From contig JAWRVZ010000063.1 in the NCBI GenBank assembly GCA_037043235.1, forward strand, positions 520,001-584,000: DNA of 64,000 bases, given 5' to 3'. Below, piece after piece: positions 35,401 through 45,957 of this stretch. A program made the translations under genes and the position numbers. This stretch comes from Rhodeus uyekii. Its lineage: Eukaryota; Chordata; Actinopteri; Cypriniformes; Acheilognathidae. The notes under the pieces are model-generated. The model ran no database searches. It saw only the letters and a program-made list of their open reading frames with translations, and had not been told where the DNA came from. Position 1 is the stretch's first letter; each line of letters opens with the position of its first letter.

Positions 35401-38400
35401 GGTGAGAAAGGGGTTGGAAGCCCGTGACTGTGTTATGAGAGGCTGTCATTATGATATTTCCTGTAAAAATGCGCAGACCATGCTGAGCTTCCACACAAAA
35501 CATGCGCATGGGTGTGGGTACATTTTTTCTCGTACACCGATACAATGCTCGTACACCGATTCGACCCCCCATGCCCGTACACCGATTTGCTCGTATACCA
35601 AGTCGCTCGTAAACCGAGGTATCACTGTATATGAATAAATGTAACTTTTTGAAAGAAGTCACACAGGGTACAGCAGTCATGAAGAGGTGTACCGGGTCTG
35701 CAACAATGTTTAGGAAGGTAGCATGTGTTAAATTTATGTCCACATGAATTTCCCGACAGAACATTTCCCAGAGCATCACACTCCCTCCACCAACAAGTCG
35801 TCATGCCACAGTGCATCCTGAAACCATCACCATCCTCCCATAATCATTACAATTGTGTGCGACTTGTGCCACAGTAGACCTTCTGTTGGCTCGGAGCAGA
35901 TGTTTGCTGAGCCTCGTTGTTGAGCCTTGGGTGCCCAACACAGTTCGTAGATTCAACCTCATTGTTGGTAAAGTCTGACCACTGCTGACCGGGAGCAACC
36001 CACAGGGAACCTAATGGCATGTCTTACCATCAATATCTTCTATTCCTCAAATCCTAATTGGGAAGAACAAGGTGCAATTGCACTTTCATTCGATTTGAGC
36101 CCCATTGTATGACAAATTGCAGTGTCCCCTACAGTTTAGCCTCCTGGGAGTCATTCAGCTCAGGCACAATAGTCCAAGCTGCCTGTCTCTCATAGAGCTC
36201 TCGCTGCTCCAAATGGCCCCTGATTAAAAGGCTCTGTTAAGTGAATGGCAAAGTTACTAAGGAAGCAGCTGGACGGGGACAGAGACAGGCTGTAGAAGAA
36301 GGGCTACAAAGAGAAGATGATTGAAATATAGATAATTGAGCCATCCCATTAATCTCGCCTGGCTACCTTTTACCATATTCACATCGAGGGGCTGATCTGG
36401 GAAGGGAAGATATTAAGCTATACATTTACAAAGAGGATTGGTGGGCCCACACTTAGGTTATTTAACTCATCCATGGATTTAAGGTAAGTGCACGCTGGTT
36501 TAATGGGATGAGGAAAGGTCACCCAGTAAGGGATTGATTATGGCTGGCTAAAGAGCTCATTGACTGTGCTATAATGGACATTAAACAAAGCTTAAGCGAA
36601 GAGGACAAAAGGTTAAACTTAATAAAATCCAGTAAAATGTACAGACGTGGTTATAAATATAAAATACATATACATACATAGCCTTTAGCCATTAAAACCA
36701 TTGTTGAAACCACTACCAAATGGCAAGTGACCACTGACTTTCTTCGGCCATAATGAAAACGTTTCATTAATTTTCCCTACACAATGAAAGTCAATTAGGT
36801 CCAAAACAACATTGGTCCCCATTGACTTTTCCTTCCGACGGACATGAACATACTTATACTTGGACATATGTACATGTACAGTTTTACATATACTTGTAAA
36901 ACTGTAAATACAAGTTTCAATATAAATGACATCAAAATATATATTTGTTTGTCATAAACGGATTCATTCATCAGAAGCTTTAGCTATATTTCAAAAGACA
37001 ATAGAATTATGAAATTACATATAAAGATGTACTGAAGCCATACATAAAAACACACTTAAGTTCAACTTATTGCATTTAATATACATTTAGACTACAACAC
37101 AATTTAATTGTAAATAAGATGAAATAAGTCGTCCGAAAACAGTATATCCTTATTTCCAGAATAAGTATTCTATATAAAAGCAAGCTAAAGTGTGCAGCTT
37201 TTTCATAAGGGTTTCCTTTAAAGTCACAAAGAGCTCAATTAACCCATTAACTTTTAAATGATTAATTGCATTTTCTGTGGATCGTTGTGTCCCATTACCC
37301 CGTCTAGATTCCATGATGGGCCATTTTCCTTGTGACCAGTGAGCCATGATCACTAAAGAGGTTGTGCGCTTCGGGCAGAATTGTACGCGAGAGGCAGATG
37401 TTGCATCATTAAAGAGGCCGAGCAGAATGTGGTCAAGGATCGCTGCGTCCATCATTAACGTGCATGAGCAGCGAACAGTGAGGCATCAGTGTGCCCACGG
37501 GGCAGATACAAAATGCTGCTGACATGGCACTAAAGGTCAATATTGCTTTCTGTAAGCATCCTCACATTGTACAGTGAGAGATCGGAAGACGGCGCTTGGG
37601 TGCACCGCATTCCAGCGCATCAGATAATCCAATTCCAAGACTGAGCAGAGGATCATATTGCTCAGAGCATGATGAAAAGCAATTCCGTTCACATAATAAA
37701 GAGCAGCACAGGAAATCTAACTACTGTGTTGCTTACGGGAATGTGCTATTACTTTGTGCTACCTAATAAAGTGGAGGAAGTAAATGCATGAAAAGACATG
37801 CAACTAGAACATACTGTATAAGATCTCTCAAGACTAACATTGCTGGTTTGGGAGGACAAACCAGAAAAAAGGGATGATGTTCTTATAATAAACTCTGAGT
37901 TCCACAGAAAAGCACATTTGACATTAAAACTGAGTGTGGTAATGCAGACGAACATTTGCATACGATACTACCCTCATTGGGTAGCTGACTGTGTCTGCAT
38001 TCTGTGATAGTCACAGCGCCCCTCCCCTACACATACAGATTTGCTGTGTCCCACTCTGCTCATTCATACAAAGAACACTGAGAAGAGAACAGCTCTCTTT
38101 CTCTCTCAGTCTCTTGCTCAGTCACTCAGGTTCACGGGTCTTTTCTGTTAACGTTTAGGGTTTCTTCAGCTTCAGGTTTGTTTTTTATTTCGGTTTGTTT
38201 GTAGTACTTATTAATAGTAGAGTTCTGGTAAATGTGGGGTTTGTTCAGACGTGGTGCTTGGTAGAATGCGACTAGCGTTGCGTATCTGCCTGAACAGAGA
38301 TTTTTTATAACCAGTTTTTTGACTTCACGCAAATGATGATTAAAAATTATGATTTCTTCATAATTGCAACCGCATGTGTTGTATTCATTGTTGTAAAACT

Positions 38401-40429
38401 TGTTCTGTTTATAGTTTGTTATCGTGATCAAAACCATTGATCTGAAGCTCAATGCTGATGCCGTCATGTAAATAGTTCTCTCAGTTTTTCAGCAGTAACA
38501 ATTTCTGATCGACCCATATCAATTGCATGATTAACAATAACATACCTGTTAAAGACAACCCACCCATTTCCAGGTTAAATCCCACCCACTTCTGGGTTAG
38601 GCCCCGCCCAGTCCGAGTACAGATAATTAATATGGTTAACATATACAGATAATGCTGTACTCGCTCATCCCTATTACTTAATACTTTTACCTGGGCAACA
38701 TTTGTTAAGTCTATGTACTTTGATTTGTGTACTTCAGCAAAAGAATAAAACTATATAACCAACACTTAACAACCTATTTAAACAAACATAAGAGCTACGA
38801 AGTCCAAAGTATTTTAATAATTACACATAGCTTAATGTGACCACAATCAAAAGAAACATAACTGAATAATAAATAAAAATTTCCCACGACTTCAGTTGTA
38901 ACTAATTAATGACTAATGGTCATAATAATCCAGACATTGTGTGCACCTCAGTGCTGCTGAGAGGTGTTTATATTCCAAAGACAAGCGACTGTGTGGAAAA
39001 AATATCCACTGAATCAGCGAGAATTACTATTCTATACATAAATTAAATCAAAATAGCCAACTGTGCTCTTTCCAGAAGACACTGCTGTGCCGTTTTTGTC
39101 TGAAAAATAAATACAAATCATGATTGCGTTCTCACATATATTCAATTATATCATGGCAAACACTTGAAATGTTAATGAATACATGCATGTAATTGATGCC
39201 ATTATCCCCCCTCAACCATCAACCCTTTTAATAATATTCATATTTTCTCAATGCTAATGATCAGCGTTATTGCATATATGCTGTAGTTTTTCCTGAAGTA
39301 TGTTGCCATTTTACAATTATATTGAAATAGGGCAGCATATAAAGCAATGTTTATCATCTCTCCAGTGCAATCTCAAAAGATATTTACTTACTAACACTGA
39401 ACCCAGAATTGCTTACTATTAGAATATCTACTAGTGTAAAACCGTGTGCAGAAGCAGGAAGTATTATGGTGCATGAAATGTTGACAAACAACAATTGCCC
39501 TTTATCGATTTACAGATGACATTAAAAGCACTCTGCTTGAACCTTAACATCCCTTTTGCCTTTAGAGACACACAAAGTCACTCTTTCATTTCTGTCACTC
39601 TTTGCCCTCTGAAGTTCAGACGTCAATATGCCGACCGTGTCTTCTCTCATACCTTCGAACACACACATATGCCGCTTGTGTGTATACAGCCGCAGAGAGC
39701 GAGTCACCCTGCGAGCAACTCATCTGTGAAATTAATTACGGGCTGCTCACATTCATTCCACCAATGACATGAAGAAGGGGCCGCAGCTATTACAGTAGGG
39801 GGAGGAAATGGTGTGCGGTAAAATGGTCTTTTGATCCACCTTTCAGCACAGCTCATGTGTGAAAACCGCAGATTTCTCATTACTCCTTCCATTTCTTTAC
39901 TTAATTGACACTGAGTGCCTGGAGATCTCTGTGCATCTGTATAACGCATGATGACATATTTGTCTACATGTGCATGTTTTATGAATAGCGGCATCTTGTT
40001 TGTGTAACTATATTTGAGAAGGGGAAAAAAAAAGTTTAAGAAAAATTAAAAAGTGAAAAATTTAATAAATTATTTTAAAATGTAATAAATTATTCTCAAA
40101 TATAGTAACACAAAGAAGACGCCGCTATTCATAAAACATGTATATAGACAAATATGTCATAATAAAAATGATAAATATAGATTTAGTTTTTAATTTTAGG
40201 TTAAGAATTTATTAAATTTTTTCGCTTTAAATTTGGGGTTATATATATATATATATATATGCTTTAAATTTGGTGTTTATATATATAAATATATAACACC
40301 AAATTTAAAGCGAAAAACCTTAATGCAGTAAAATATTTATTGAACATTTTTCTATATTTTAAGATTTTATAAGCATGACAAAGTATTTTTTTAACTATAA
40401 TTAGTTAATTTAAATGGAAAAAAATAGCA

Positions 40430-40473
<44 letters not shown>

Positions 40474-43400
40474 CATACATATATGCATATACACATACAC
40501 ACTCTATATATATGGACATGGCTTTTTATTCTGAAATAAAAGAAAAAAAAAACAATATTTTAATACATATTCTCCATTTCAATTGTTTTGTTAAAGTTTT
40601 ATATAAATAATTCACAGCTAATGCTGATTTACATTTAAAAACAAATAAAACAGACAACAGCCAGCCAAGTGGACACGCATACCAAATCAATAACAAAAAC
40701 ACCAAAATGACTCAGCCTGAATATCAGCCTGCCTGATATTATCTACTGTCTCTATGGTAAAAATTAAGATTTTATTTTCTAAAAATTCTTTTAAACAAGA
40801 ATATCAGAAAGCAATACCATGCCCATACTGATTTTCAAGGGCCTTAGAGTCTTTTGTGTCGTGTGCACAGATGCTTGGAAGAGTATTACACTGAGTGCTG
40901 CAATCCTTGAGACACATGCGCAGTGGCCAGGTGTCACCAGCGCTCGCCACACTGGGGTGCTCTCCTATTTAAACAGGGTATCATTACAAACCTCTAATTC
41001 GCTTTGCACCCGCCACTATTCAAAGCGACAGCAGCTTGTGTCTTAAACCCGCAGAACAGGCTGAAAATAGATTCACATGGCAAAATAAATGCCCAACACT
41101 GAGGGGACTAAGTGTATACATGTCTAATCTGGTTACGTATGCCAGCCGGACACAGACACCCACTGCCAGAGCCTGGCGTGTGAGGAAAAGCGGCTCAGTG
41201 ACAGCTCTGAGGAACTGCTCCCTTCCTGCCAGACTCTCTGGGCCGTGCTCCAAACGGACATCCTACATGAGGTGTGCAACCAAGATATATGACAAGACAC
41301 TACGACTGGGATCGTTTTCCACTTCTCCCGAAGCGTACGTTTCTTATAAAAGCAAATAATTAATTTTTAGGAATATGGAAAAGTAGATCCAGTTTCAGGT
41401 TCAACTCATGTATCCATGTGTTAATAGAAATGGATCAAGTGATTGATCAATGTAATCAAAATGTAAGGCTTTTAACAATTGCACATATACAATGAAAGGG
41501 TTAGTGTAACACATAAGAATGAACCTCATTGGTTCTTGCTGAATCTAAAAATGTTATACGTAACATGAGAATGAACCTCATTGGTTCTTGTTGAAGCTCA
41601 AAGTCAAACGTGCCGCATAACACGAGAATGAACCTCATTGGTTCTTGCTGAATCTAAAAATGTTATACGTAACACGAGAATGAACCTCATTGGTTCTTGT
41701 TGAAGCTCAAACGTGCCGCGCAACACCAGAATGAACCTCATTGGTTCTTATATGCGAGTTGATTAATGTTTATATGCGACTAAAAGCCTAAATTCAATCT
41801 GTTCATCATATAAAACAGGCATATTCAAACATCAGGCCACGAGACATATGACAACTATAGCATCATTTTACCTTTTCTAATTAAAACAACCGACTCGTCA
41901 TCTCCGCAGTAGCATGTTTCATAACATAATCGGAGAAGACTGATTTCCAGTCATTGAAATCGGTTCATTTAAAAATAGACATTTGAAGCTTTCTACAGAT
42001 GCATTTTTCATGACTGTGAGGAAAGTTCACACGAATTTCCAGCTTGTTTTATATAAAAGAACAACATTTAATTATTGGAAGTATGGTACACAATGAAAAT
42101 TAAGTCAGTTTCGAATTATGTATTAGACCCTTCTTGATATAAGACCAAAAAAGACAATATTGTAATTAAGTTATTTAAGCGCCGGCGCCTCCATGTAAAG
42201 CGTGCTATATTTCAGCTTCCAATCTAATAACAACACATTTATCTGGGTTAACGTTAGAGCGAAGGCCAAGTAAAGTTGCAACTTACACATTTCAAATTAT
42301 AAGGTCGATGGATGATACGCAAACGTTTAGATTTCCTACCCAACATACTGTAATAATCACAAGGACCCGCTGTTAACAATCTGCCTTTCGGGTTTTTTTT
42401 TTCCTGCAACTAATAAAATTTTTGGTCGACTAATCCTTTTCGAGTCGATAAATGCTTAGTCAACTATCAATGGGCAGTCCTACATATTAAGCAGTAATTC
42501 TGTCTACACTGGATGTGGCACGACTCAAATCTCCAACAGCTTTGTTCTATTTACTGACATGAAGGACAAATGCTTTACAAAGGGTCCAGCCTTTACCCGT
42601 TGCGGTGAAGTGTCGACACGGAGTAACTGTCACAGTCCTTTGCTGAAACAACAGTGGAGCAAGCTTTACTCTCACCTCAAACCCTCGTTGAGGGTTCCTT
42701 TCCTTTGCTGATGGCTTACATCACTAGAAGATGCTCTACATCCCGTACCAGTTGCCATGTCCTGATTACAGCTACTGTAAGAAGGAAACATTACCCCAGG
42801 GAACAAGAGTAGTGATCAACTTCCACCAGTGATAACAGAGAATACAACTTTAATGCACTGATGATGTAATCAAGGTGTTTCTGGCCAGTCTAAAGAAAAC
42901 ATTACGCTCAAACTGTCCCAAAAGCTACAACACACTGCTGCAATGTTGCAGGTGTATGCAGGAAAAACTGAACTGAACTTAGTGTTTAATATGCAGTATC
43001 AAGAGACAGAATTAATCCAGAGTGAAAATAGATCATTCTGGTGCACAACTATCAAAACCAAATTAAGGAAGGTTTTAATGATTCATCTTATGATTAAAAC
43101 AAGCAATCAAACTTAATCATCCCAGTAAAATATGACTGATCCTTGAGAGACAATGGAAATTCTAATTCGCCATGATAATATTTCAGTGATCCCATTGTTT
43201 TCCATACGCAGTTTAGAATCAGAACAGGATACGAAATTACAAATGAATCACTCTTTTGATCTAACTCAGGCCCTCCAGTTTAATTAACTTGCCATTATCT
43301 TATGAAAGATTAAGTTATTGAGGGTTTTGTTCTGATCTGTATGAATCTTGTACACTTAGTATCATAGTAGATATGGTAAATGTGGCGGTATCTCAGTTAT

Positions 43401-44856
43401 AAAACAGTGAAAATTGTACAAAATTCTGGAAATTATGACAAAATCCCTTTGCTTAGAGGGTATGGGGGCAATTAAGGGGAGCCCACTTTACCCCATCTCA
43501 AATTTTAAAGCTGAAGTGTGATTTCTGCACCCTTAGAGTCACCAAACAGAAATACAAAAATAACAATGAATGTTTCCAAACAGGTTTCCCAAAACTCTCA
43601 CGTCATTCGCTGAACAGAGATAAGCCCGCCCCCAAACCCACACTATTGGTTGAGACAATATTGATGCTTTAGAGCAGGGGTGCCCAATACATAGATCCTG
43701 ATCTACCAGTTGATTGCAAACTGTATGGGTAGATCGCATGGAATTAAAGTAGACGTCAGCCCATCATCGCTATGAAATGTGTCACTTGACTGACGTAGAG
43801 GGAAGCCAGTCTGACCTCTGACCTTTTTTACTAAGTGCTACAAAACTCTAGTAAACTAGCAAAAAGCCTACAAATTTATTTATTTTAAACTTAAGAAAGG
43901 GTATAAAAATGAGTGGAGGAGTTGGACAAAGTAAGAAGTCAAAAACACCACTTCCATACGGATAGGGAGCTGGAATTTTTCTTTTCACTTTGTCATTTTC
44001 AAAGTGCTTTTGCCTCTATCTGCAAGTCTGTCATTGCTATGCCGAAGTAGGGAAATTTGGAGCGGCATTTTCTGACCATTTATAAAATCGAAACTGACTT
44101 TTTTCTCTTAATCATGTTGACTTGGTCATTTTATAAGAAGCTCACACGCCAAAAAAAGTGTGGGCACCCCTGATTTGCTCAAAATCATTTTGAATTTTTG
44201 ATACTCATCCACGAGCAACTGAACATTAAAATAAAGATTGGGCACACATCAGCTGGACGAAATACTGCAAATACAATGAATGAATGTGAATGAGGATTGA
44301 GTGGGTTGATGTTACACACCTGTGGCATGTTAGCTTTCCACACAGGACATTTCTACACTTTCCCAACTCCCTGGATCAAACTACTGTACTTTTGATTGGT
44401 TATGACAGCCGGGAATGCATTTCAGTTACGGCTTGTTCTTACCTTACACGGAAACGGGAGAGTAGAAGCAACTTTTTCCATGGCCAGGTTCCTGATGCTC
44501 GGCGTCAGAGGCCCGCGACAGGTTGGACAGCAGCTGAGTTTCTGCCGACACTGGTTACACACCAGATGCCCAGCCTGGCACTGTAGGATCGGAGGCAGCA
44601 CATAGTCGAAACACACCGGGCACTCAAACAGCGCTGTCAGTTCGGCGGACTGTCCCGGGAGGCCAGCGGCTGGCAGGGCTACGGCGGCCGCGGGCACGGT
44701 ACCAGAGCCCGGGACGGAGCCAGAAACCCCCGCGGCGGCTGCGGTAGCGGCGGCGGCAGAGGCGGCTGTGCCTCCAGAGCCTCCATGCTTACTTCCTCCT
44801 GCTTTACCAGCGCCGAGTCCCCCGGCCGCACCTCCCGTAGAGGACGGACGGCTCAT
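17469..44856 (-). CDS. siah2l: SIAH2-type E3 ubiquitin ligase
   Basis: A Seven-in-absentia RING ligase that ubiquitinates substrates for proteasomal destruction; SIAH2 is linked to hypoxia signalling. Exon 1, 44443-44856, has the family start MSRPSS, an Ala/Gly-rich low-complexity stretch (about 8-66) and a C3HC4 RING (Cys79, 82, 93, His97, Cys100, 103, 110, 113). Exon 2, 17469-18020, starts in phase 0 (FPCK then YASAG) and carries two SIAH zinc fingers (Cys137, 144, His156, Cys160; Cys167, 174, His186, His191) and the TRAF-like substrate-binding domain, ending NVTISMC. The total is 321 residues (human SIAH2: 324). Donor GTAAG (44442) and acceptor TCTCCAG (18021) bound a 26.4-kb intron full of mobile elements. 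The start is fixed by the conserved N-terminus, although the frame is open further upstream to 44964. Only the low-complexity N-terminal region differs much from mammalian SIAH2. Confidence 0.94.
20228..20376. mobile_element. Cyprinid MITE fragment ending AACCATCCCTTTAA
   Basis: It contains ACACAAAAGAAGATATTTTG, a CAAACAGTTGATGG core and GGTTTGGAACAACTTGAGGG before the end, the familiar layout of a very abundant cyprinid palindromic repeat. About half the element remains. Confidence 0.6.
22885..22922. repeat. G15-N10-C13 homopolymer hairpin
   Basis: Fifteen G (22885-22899), ten bases, then thirteen C (22910-22922). A GGAGG-rich purine tract precedes it from 22850. The arms are fully complementary. 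Confidence 0.85.
24584..26169. mobile_element. Giant near-perfect palindrome (foldback element), 684-bp arms
   Basis: Arms 24584-25267 and 25486-26169 are inverse complements without any gap: paired coordinates always add up to 50753. The only mismatch found is C24813 against A25940. The spacer is 25268-25485 (218 bp) and resembles the body of a common fish repeat. The 8-bp sequence TAATATTG occurs directly left (24576-24583) and again at 26173-26180, three bases after the right arm, as expected for a target-site duplication. Identical 61-codon open frames appear in both arms (25039-25224 minus, 25529-25714 plus) simply because the arms are copies. They show no domain and are probably not genes. 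Long arms and 8-bp duplications fit foldback, Mutator-like or hAT derivatives. Confidence 0.9.
26650..26880 (-). other. Promoter-plus-first-exon-like segment of unknown origin
   Basis: On the minus strand an ETS-like CACTTCCGCG (about 26856) precedes an ATG at 26836. The ATG opens a frame of about 56 codons (beginning MTVSAACEKREE, with KYYAGASVLYKDW) up to a good splice donor AG-GTATGT near 26668. The composition looks like a real protein exon, but I do not recognise it. It may be a 5' exon captured by the element, or the start of a degraded transposon gene. No second exon was found. Confidence 0.35.
28199..29480. mobile_element. hAT element with exact 8-bp target-site duplication
   Basis: It starts CAGATGTGGGCAAACT and ends with its inverse AGTTTGCCCACCCCCG (less one base). 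The flanking sequence GGCTAGAG occurs at 28191-28198 and 29481-29488, an exact 8-bp duplication in the Tc1 relic. Inside are two pieces of a hAT transposase on the plus strand: an N-terminal zinc-finger-like part (28418-28625, with FFFKYNISRHFATKHANY) and a C-terminal part (about 28620-28735, with FGSTHLCEHTFSVMN), brought together by an internal deletion. It is non-autonomous. Confidence 0.85.
29684..29838 (-). mobile_element. tRNA-derived SINE (HAmo-like), minus strand
   Basis: Read on the minus strand it has a polymerase III B-box-like region (GGTTTGATTCCCAGGG), then the tail GCTTTTGATAAAAGCATCTG, like the cyprinid HAmo SINE. It is inserted close to the 3' end of the Tc1 relic. Confidence 0.7.
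29876..31020 (-). pseudogene. Second Tc1-like transposase relic, minus strand
   Basis: The frame at 29852-30118 encodes the end of a DDE transposase: SPDFNLIENWWSVLKRW, the DxNPIEN-type block carrying the last catalytic acidic residue region, then QKLIDSM. Weaker homology continues to about 30520, interrupted by stops. At 30990-31010 CTCAAAACCTTTGGCCACGG resembles a Tc1 terminus. Degenerate, no full reading frame. Confidence 0.65.
32694..32797. repeat. Perfect 23-bp inverted duplication across a MITE-flank junction
   Basis: Bases 32694-32716 and 32775-32797 are exact inverse complements. The left arm includes nine bases of flanking DNA (CGTTGAACA) plus the start of the MITE TACCGTATTTTCCC. 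The right arm lies inside the element. Confidence 0.8.
32703..33283 (+). mobile_element. MITE, family with TACCGTATTTTCCCGC ends, copy B
   Basis: Ends TACCGTATTTTCCCGC and CCGGGAAAATACGGTA are inverted. The interior matches copy A (12048-12429) in reverse orientation, for example TTTACAAACCC, TAATATTTCAATAT, TGCGGTATTTTCTTT and GAAATTCGAAT. It has about 200 extra bases (32880-33110). No transposase is encoded. Confidence 0.8.
33890..34611 (+). pseudogene. 5'-truncated non-LTR retrotransposon (L2-like) fragment
   Basis: The frame at 33968-34243 encodes reverse-transcriptase motifs: LLDLSAVFDTIDNGILL (palm), LQWFSSYLKRRTYSV and FGVPQGSILGPLSF. The YADD box is lost. The 3' part (TTTAAATCTAGATTTAAAAA, then GTAAAGCACTTTGGTTCAAC) resembles L2-type LINE tails. 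It is truncated at both ends of the enzyme and not functional. Confidence 0.7.
34614..35627. mobile_element. Mariner-type MITE (CAGTATTACCTCGGTTTACG), expanded copy
   Basis: Ends CAGTATTACCTCGGTTTACG and CGTAAACCGAGGTATCACTG are inverted, with TA on both sides (34612-34613, 35628-35629), the Tc1/mariner target duplication. It shares internal sequence with the 449-bp copy at 57982-58430 but is 1,014 bp long because it holds extra sequence at about 34860-35290, including a GC-rich minisatellite. Confidence 0.8.
34993..35113. repeat. GC-rich minisatellite (about 27-bp units)
   Basis: Four to five diverged units built on 'GCCGCGGATGAACGCGCGCTGGA', unlike the AT-rich surroundings. Units vary by substitutions and small deletions. 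Confidence 0.75.
39951..40162. repeat. Imperfect palindrome, 70-bp arms
   Basis: Arms 39951-40020 and 40093-40162 pair without net gaps (paired coordinates add up to 80113) and carry a few mismatches. Both contain TTTTATGAATAGCGGC or its inverse. The AT-rich spacer is 72 bp. Probably a foldback MITE. Confidence 0.75.
40218..40315. repeat. AT-rich hairpin with CGCTTTAAATTTGG arms
   Basis: TTCGCTTTAAATTTGGGGTT at the left, CACCAAATTTAAAGCGAA at the right, with another GCTTTAAATTTGGTG copy and (AT)n between. Confidence 0.7.
40433..40466. repeat. (AT)n microsatellite
   Basis: About 16 AT units, followed by ACAT-rich sequence to about 40510. Confidence 0.85.
41517..41751. repeat. Minisatellite of 51-57 bp units in alternating types
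   Basis: Units begin with GAATGAACCTCATTGGTTCT at 41517, 41569, 41626, 41678 and 41729 (the last partial). Units 1 and 3 continue with GCTGAATCTAAAAATG; units 2 and 4 with GTTGAAGCTCAAA. The array is therefore a repeated dimer of about 109 bp. Confidence 0.9.
43675..44172 (+). mobile_element. hAT-like MITE with BED-type transposase remnant
   Basis: Inverted ends CAGGGGTGCCCAA and GGGCACCCCTG. Inside, around 43910-44100, a broken plus-strand frame starts MSGGVGQSKKSKT and runs into sequence like the N-terminus of ZBED-like hAT transposases, with stops. No clear 8-bp target duplication was found. Confidence 0.65.
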
Positions 44857-45130
44857 GGCGAGGGGCGTAGATCTCCGATGGTGTGAAACCCAGACGAGTT
44901 CAAGCCCGAGCGCCTCACCACGCACTCCCGACCGAAGACAGACTCGGTTCCGAGCAGCCTCCAATCCCCCGTGGATTCAACATGGCCGCCATAGTTTGAG
45001 AGCGAGTAACGAGTCTATTGGACGAAGGAGTGTTTGATTGACACTTGCCTCGGCCAATCGCAGAGCGGCGCTGGACGTTTACGTAAAAGTCTACGTGACT
45101 GTTTAGTGAAGTAAACAGTTGCATTGACAC
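44857..45130 (-). promoter_or_regulatory. Probable siah2l promoter and 5' UTR, CpG-rich
   Basis: CpG-rich sequence immediately upstream of the siah2l ATG. ATGGCCGCCAT at about 44979 resembles a YY1 site, and CCAAT-type motifs (inverse ATTGG near 45018 and CCAAT near 45054) follow. No TATA box. Confidence 0.5.
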
Positions 45131-45364
45131 TTCTAGACGATCAAAGGTGTTTCAGTTTTATGCAATCAGAAGATGGCGCATTTAAAAGACTAAAGCTGCA
45201 TCATTAGAACTTGACAGAATGAAGAAAAAAGACATATAAAGTTCTTAGTGGACTACAAAATGCATACAGGCATAAAAGGAATAATAGCTCTATTAAAATC
45301 CCCTCATTCCTGGTTTAATAAAATATTTACAATTACTTTCACATGCTTGGATGCACAGATAAAG

Positions 45365-45474
45365 AGTGAAAATAGATCAATAATTCTGAGTTCATTTTAA
45401 GACTATTTGTTTGAATATACTAATTCAAACAAATAATCTTAAAATGAGATCAGAATTTTTGATCTATTTTCATT
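45365..45474. repeat. Compact hairpin, 52-bp arms and 6-bp loop
   Basis: Left arm 45365-45416, right arm 45423-45474, with only a few mismatches, containing TATTTGTTTGAAT and its inverse at the loop. It may be a small MITE. Confidence 0.8.
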
Positions 45475-45951
45475 CGTCCTCAATCTAGAAACAAATACAC
45501 ACTTTGAAGAAAATTTTTAATGCTAGCTGTTTTTTAATATATGCGCATACAATTTTGTTTCAATGTAAAAAAAATCCATAAATACACAAGAGACAGTGTT
45601 ACTGCTTTTACTAGTTTGTACACTTTGCCAGTTGACCATTTTCAATTGATAAACTTATTTGCTGCACATAAATCATATATCTACATCATAATCAATGATA
45701 ATATGTATCATTCTCAGCATCCTGGAGGTAAAGCACCTGTCCATCCAGCTCCCTCTGCTGGCATCCCATTGACATCCCATAGAAGTAATGTTATTTATTT
45801 GATATAGTTTCATAACATTTTATTATTAGGTTTATGAGTTGAAATCTCCTAAATAATTAACCTGGCTCAGGATTGTTTTTTGTAACAGTTTAACTTAACC
45901 ACTAAATGAAATCTGTGATGTGTAAAAACAGCAAAACACACAATTTGTCAA

Positions 45952-45957
45952 TTTATT
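45952..45957 (-). terminator. Polyadenylation signal AATAAA, taf9
   Basis: TTTATT on the plus strand, about 155 bases past the taf9 stop on the minus strand. Confidence 0.55.

Larger units (their letters stand above)
33600..36010 (-). pseudogene. Third Tc1-like transposase relic, split by later insertions
   Basis: On the minus strand, 35640-36000 encodes an N-terminal HTH-like segment (TTRLSKHLLRANRRSTVAQV) and a catalytic segment (MLWEMFCREIHVDINLT, LNIVADPVH). The C-terminal portion continues at 33680-33830 (CLTAHIVQEWFEE with a short tandem duplication, HDEEFKV). The 33886-35630 interval is foreign: a LINE fragment and a mariner-type MITE. Stops and frameshifts are present. Confidence 0.65.
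18021..44442 (-). other. 26.4-kb intron of siah2l, repeat-rich
   Basis: This intron separates the RING exon from the zinc-finger/TRAF-like exon. It holds most of the mobile elements listed separately. The intervals 18100-20200, 20400-22800, 31030-32690, 36080-39940 and 41800-43670 have no recognised gene or element. Open frames there are short and show no domain features. Regulatory elements may well be present but cannot be called from one sequence. Confidence 0.75.

Noticed and set aside
35387..35779. 130-codon minus-strand frame as a host gene
   Set aside because: Its first third is Tc1 transposase (MLWEMFCREIHVD) and the rest runs through the mariner-type MITE.
41517..41751. CRISPR-like array
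   Set aside because: The spacers are themselves repeated in two alternating types and the DNA is vertebrate. This is a minisatellite.
44768..45037. Plus-strand Pro-rich open frame
   Set aside because: Antisense of the Ala/Gly-rich siah2l exon 1 and its 5' UTR.
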